Shown here in pieces: positions 47,960-50,496 of a DNA stretch of 50,496 nucleotides. The notes under the pieces are model-generated. The model was not told the DNA's origin, searched no databases, and saw only the letters and a program-made list of their open reading frames with translations. Source of the stretch: a virus; the IMG/VR virus record IMGVR_UViG_3300022752_006269, positions 1 to 50,496 of that record. The stretch is one strand, 5' to 3'. How positions within the stretch are numbered: position 1 is the stretch's first letter; every line of letters begins with the position of its first letter. Made by a program: the position numbers and the translations under genes.

Positions 47960-48530
47960 ACTTTACACTGGCTACGGAGACAAAGGTTGTACTTTTACTA
48001 AGCGCAACCCCAAAACTCCTAAACATGATAAACTAATTTGCCTGATTGGCGAAATAGATGATTTCAACAGTCATATCGGCTATTTAGTTTATTTGCTTGA
48101 AAAGAAATTTCATCAAGCTGAGTATGCTATTTTTCAAAACAGGATTCAATCTTTGTTGTTTCATATTGGTGCTTTTCTTGGCTACAATTCTCCAATAAAA
48201 AAAGAAGTTTTAGAGAAGGCTGTTTCCACAATTGAATATCATATTGACGATCAGGAGAAAAAGAATCAACCTATAAAAAATTTCATTTTGCCTCATGGCA
48301 CTCAAGCTGCATCATTCGCACATATATGTCGCTCTAAAGCTAGAGGAGTTGAAAGATTAATTTGTGAATATATGTCATATCAAGACAATATATCTGAAAC
48401 TAATGAGTTGATTCAAGTTTTATTCAACAGATTAAGTGATTATTATTTTAGCCTTGCTAGAACAATAAATCGTTTGAATGGCAAAAACGATCTCGTTTGG
48501 AAAGCAGATTCAAGTGAATACGACTTCTAA
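47949..48530 (+). CDS. Cob(I)alamin adenosyltransferase (PduO type)
   Basis: The 193-aa protein has all typical PduO-type motifs: LYTGYGDKGCT (ATP-binding TGxGDxGxT), GEIDDFNSHIG, IQSLLFHIGAFLG, FILPHGTQAASFAHICRSKARGVER and NRLSDYYFSLAR. It transfers adenosyl from ATP to cobalamin, making the cofactor of class II ribonucleotide reductase and some mutases. A phage might use it to support a B12-dependent RNR, but no RNR is in this window. It overlaps the zinc protein gene by 11 bases and possibly the HNH gene. Confidence 0.9.
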   Translation: MTTKLYTGYGDKGCTFTKRNPKTPKHDKLICLIGEIDDFNSHIGYLVYLLEKKFHQAEYAIFQNRIQSLLFHIGAFLGYNSPIKKEVLEKAVSTIEYHIDDQEKKNQPIKNFILPHGTQAASFAHICRSKARGVERLICEYMSYQDNISETNELIQVLFNRLSDYYFSLARTINRLNGKNDLVWKADSSEYDF

Positions 48531-49212
48531 CAATACAAAAAATAAAAACAAGAATAAAAGATATGATTGGTCCGTAAATAAAGAGATGGACCAAAAGTTA
48601 ACCAAACCAGTACTTGTACTCAACAAGCATTGGATTGCTGTAGGGACTACACCGCTTTATAAAGCGTTTAATTTGATATTCAACAACACAAAAAACAAAC
48701 ATAAAGCTGAAATCATTGATATTGATTGTGTTCCATATACTTGGGAACAATGGAGTCTTTTAAACCCGACAGAAAATGAAGAAACCATTAATACTGTTTC
48801 ATGTTCATTTAGAATACCTCAAGTTATAAGACTTCATAGTTACGATAAAATGCCGCAACAACGAGTTGTTTTTTGCAGGCATAATTTGTACAGACGAGAT
48901 AATTATCAGTGCCAATATTGTGGAATTAAACCCGGATCTGAAGAACTAACAATTGATCATGTGTTGCCTCGTTGCAAAGGTGGTATGACCACTTGGGAAA
49001 ACTGTGTAATTTGTTGTCCAGATTGTAACAAAATCAAAGGTGGCAGACTTCCTGAAGAAGTAAGACATTATAAATTCCCGCATGGTATGCGGTTATTAAA
49101 AGAACCTAAAAGACCGAAATATAGAGAAATGAAAATGCATACTTTTTATCCTAGTTGGAACCAATGGCTCAATGAAACATATTGGAATATAGAGCTAGAA
49201 AATGACAACTGA
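48478..49212 (+). CDS. HNH endonuclease
   Basis: The C-terminal half is an HNH domain: FCRHNLYRRDNYQCQYCG, LTIDHVLPRCKGG, TTWENCVICCPDCNKIKGGR (His-Asn-His plus two Cys pairs for zinc). The N-terminal half (PVLVLNKHWIAVGTTPLYKAF) matches a common stand-alone HNH architecture. The start is uncertain: ATG 48478 overlaps the adenosyltransferase; ATG 48586 would remove a Lys/Asn-rich stretch. It may be a homing or packaging-type nuclease. It overlaps the GT2 start by 11 bases. Confidence 0.88.
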   Translation: MAKTISFGKQIQVNTTSNNTKNKNKNKRYDWSVNKEMDQKLTKPVLVLNKHWIAVGTTPLYKAFNLIFNNTKNKHKAEIIDIDCVPYTWEQWSLLNPTENEETINTVSCSFRIPQVIRLHSYDKMPQQRVVFCRHNLYRRDNYQCQYCGIKPGSEELTIDHVLPRCKGGMTTWENCVICCPDCNKIKGGRLPEEVRHYKFPHGMRLLKEPKRPKYREMKMHTFYPSWNQWLNETYWNIELENDN

Positions 49213-49957
49213 ACAAAAATCTTTTGATACTTTAGTAAAAGTATATCCGCCGAAAGAAAAAATATTTGATATTATTGTTCCTTTTCATGGTTGTTATCAA
49301 GCAGTAAGCAATTTGGTAAAAACAATTTTTATGTATTCTTCTGATATATTAAACAAATTAATTCTAGTTGATAACGGTTCAGAAAATAAAGAATTTGCTT
49401 TAATGTATAGCGACCACCCAAAAATAAAAATTGTTAGAAGTGAAGTAAATTTAGGATTTGGCGGTGGTGTTAATCTGGGAATAAAAAATGCAGAAAAATT
49501 AACAGTAATCATTATGCACAGTGATTCTTACTTGTCTGATAAAAAGTCTTTGCACAATTTGTACAATGATTTTATTAGTCTTAGAAATAATAATGTGGCT
49601 ATGATGTCTGCAATAAGCGATAACCCTCAAGTAAATGAAAAAATTTTATTGAGAAAGTCTGTTGTCGATGAAAATCCTATTATTTTAAAAAATGATTTTA
49701 TTCCTATGTATGGCTGCATACTTGATTTGGCATCTTGGCTTGCATGTCATGGAGTGCCAGAATTTCCTCTGGCATGGTTTGAAGATGAAGCTTTTTGTTT
49801 CAAGTTAAAGAATGCAGAATATAACATTGCTGTTTCTTACAGAAGTTTCATCGGTCACAAAGGATCTCTTACAATTAAAAGTCTTGTAGAAAAAAATAAA
49901 AGAAATTTGGAAATAATGAAATCAAATATTCAACTTTTTAACAAAATAAGAAAATAA
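49202..49957 (+). CDS. Family 2 glycosyltransferase, 251 aa
   Basis: The GT-A core is visible: FDIIVPFHGCYQAVSNLV, KLILVDNGSENKEF, IVRSEVNLGFGGGVNLGI, and VIIMHSDSYLS with a HSD in place of DxD. The later FPLAWFEDEAFCFKLK is the usual ED-acceptor helix. ATG 49202 overlaps the HNH stop region. It may be a paralog of 40464, with lower similarity by eye. Target unknown. Confidence 0.85.
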   Translation: MTTEQKSFDTLVKVYPPKEKIFDIIVPFHGCYQAVSNLVKTIFMYSSDILNKLILVDNGSENKEFALMYSDHPKIKIVRSEVNLGFGGGVNLGIKNAEKLTVIIMHSDSYLSDKKSLHNLYNDFISLRNNNVAMMSAISDNPQVNEKILLRKSVVDENPIILKNDFIPMYGCILDLASWLACHGVPEFPLAWFEDEAFCFKLKNAEYNIAVSYRSFIGHKGSLTIKSLVEKNKRNLEIMKSNIQLFNKIRK

Positions 49958-49984
49958 TACTAAATATTTAAGGAGGATAAAAAT

Positions 49985-50164
49985 ATGAATAATGTACTTA
50001 CTAATACTTTCCAATGTTTAAAATCTGATGGGACAACCACTAATGTTACTATCAGACAATTTCCGCCTAATTGTCCTAAAATTAATTACAACAATCAATG
50101 CAGTTCTGTTTTCAGTGCATGGTTGCCTGCTATTACTGTTTGTCGCCAAGCTCTTTTCGTTTAA
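49985..50164 (+). CDS. Small Cys-containing protein, 59 aa
   Basis: This short gene has one of the strongest SDs in the window (aaggagga before ATG 49985). The product has a Thr/Asn-rich start, then NVTIRQFPPNCPKINYN, and four Cys in total (11, 30, 39, 53). Disulfide or metal binding is possible. It overlaps the 3' end of the minus-strand gene by 32 bases. High expression is suggested by the SD; function unknown. Confidence 0.6.
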   Translation: MNNVLTNTFQCLKSDGTTTNVTIRQFPPNCPKINYNNQCSSVFSAWLPAITVCRQALFV

Positions 50165-50496
50165 TTTTTAATAATTTTTTCTTGGCTCTTGCAGGAATTT
50201 CTCTTTTCTTGCATGAGCCATCTTTGTTTAAATTCTTTTGTTTTTGTTTAACAAATGTTGTACTGTCTTTTTTATCATAATCGCTTATAGTGTTATTTCC
50301 ACCTGAAGCAAATTTATTAACATTATATTGAATGTAAAAATTTGACGCTTCTTTTGCATCAGAATCATCAGAATTTATCATTTTTTCATTCATCACCCAT
50401 TCAGATGTAAAAGATTGTCTGTGAATTGGCACAAGCTGCGCTATCGGTGTTGTATCGTCCGGTCTAAAGCGCAATGGTTTAAATTTTTGTGTAAAA
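50133..50496 (-). CDS. Hypothetical protein, 5' end outside the window
   Basis: The minus-strand frame is open to the end of the window and beyond the internal TTG at 50474 (codons read FTQKFKPLRFRPDD), so the gene starts outside. The product is polar and Lys/Asp/Ser-rich, with a basic C-terminus (KKREIPARAKKKLLKIKRKE). No family recognised. It is convergent with the small Cys-containing gene. Confidence 0.55.
   Translation of the reverse strand, partial: FTQKFKPLRFRPDDTTPIAQLVPIHRQSFTSEWVMNEKMINSDDSDAKEASNFYIQYNVNKFASGGNNTISDYDKKDSTTFVKQKQKNLNKDGSCKKREIPARAKKKLLKIKRKELGDKQ

Noticed and set aside
48478-48585. N-terminal extension of the HNH gene overlapping the adenosyltransferase
   Set aside because: I kept the long frame but do not treat the 53-base overlap as a biological finding, because ATG 48586 is an equally possible start.

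Overview
The window looks like part of the genome of a large tailed bacteriophage. The evidence is AT-rich DNA, almost no non-coding space, stop/start overlaps between many genes, phage nucleotide and replication genes (dNMP kinase, ThyX, dUTPase, DNA polymerase III alpha, SF2 helicase, PhoH), LamG-type structural proteins, free-standing GIY-YIG and HNH endonucleases, and many small unknown proteins. HldE, Sec signal peptides, a Tat-like signal and LPS-type glycosyltransferases suggest a Gram-negative host; this is inference. I saw no rRNA or tRNA gene, CRISPR array or insertion sequence. No gene-free stretch exceeds about 200 bases.

Layout. 1-6.4 kb: small unknown genes, a Ski2-like helicase, two nuclease-like proteins, a dNMP kinase and a predicted zinc peptidase. 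6.4-8.6 kb: five overlapping small genes whose products begin with a T4-like capsid-targeting tag; one also carries a Tat-like signal. 8.8-10 kb: thyX. 10.6-12.9 kb (minus strand): two signal-peptide proteins, a papain-family protease and an unknown protein. 12.9-15.55 kb (minus strand): four related tagged Gly-rich proteins. 15.6-18.4 kb: bifunctional hldE, a GIY-YIG/NUMOD3/AP2 endonuclease and more tagged small proteins. 19.3-25.3 kb: FmdB-like zinc ribbon, then PrkA kinase, DUF444 and SpoVR, which form a complete bacterial stress-type operon, plus a coupled unknown gene. 25.4-31.6 kb: DNA polymerase III alpha in two pieces, separated by two reverse-strand genes. 32-35.4 kb: zinc ribbons and two glycosyltransferase-like proteins. 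35.4-39 kb: ribosomal protein bS21, a tail-type structural protein, translation factor IF3 and a GroES/Gp31-like co-chaperonin. 39.4-42.8 kb: dUTPase, GT2, DUF6428, a tagged zincin and PhoH. 42.8-50.5 kb: a LamG structural protein, an amidoligase, membrane and Cys-rich small proteins, cob(I)alamin adenosyltransferase, HNH endonuclease and GT2.

Four observations stand out. (1) About 15 otherwise unrelated proteins begin with the pattern [FY]xx[FYW][ILV], often followed by (I/L)xE. This resembles the T4 IPIII tag MKTYQEFIAE, which targets proteins into the prohead and is cut by the prohead protease. They may be a large set of internal virion proteins co-delivered with the DNA: two predicted metallopeptidases, a Tat-signal protein and a Gly-rich paralog family. 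(2) The phage carries the full prkA-DUF444-spoVR module. (3) DNA polymerase III alpha is split just before its catalytic PDxDxDF motif. Its N-terminal HLHxH motif is also interrupted by a UAG and 8 extra nucleotides, directly after a strong hairpin over the start codon. (4) bS21 and IF3 are both encoded, suggesting control of host 30S initiation.

All calls come from reading the sequence by eye. No database search or alignment was run.
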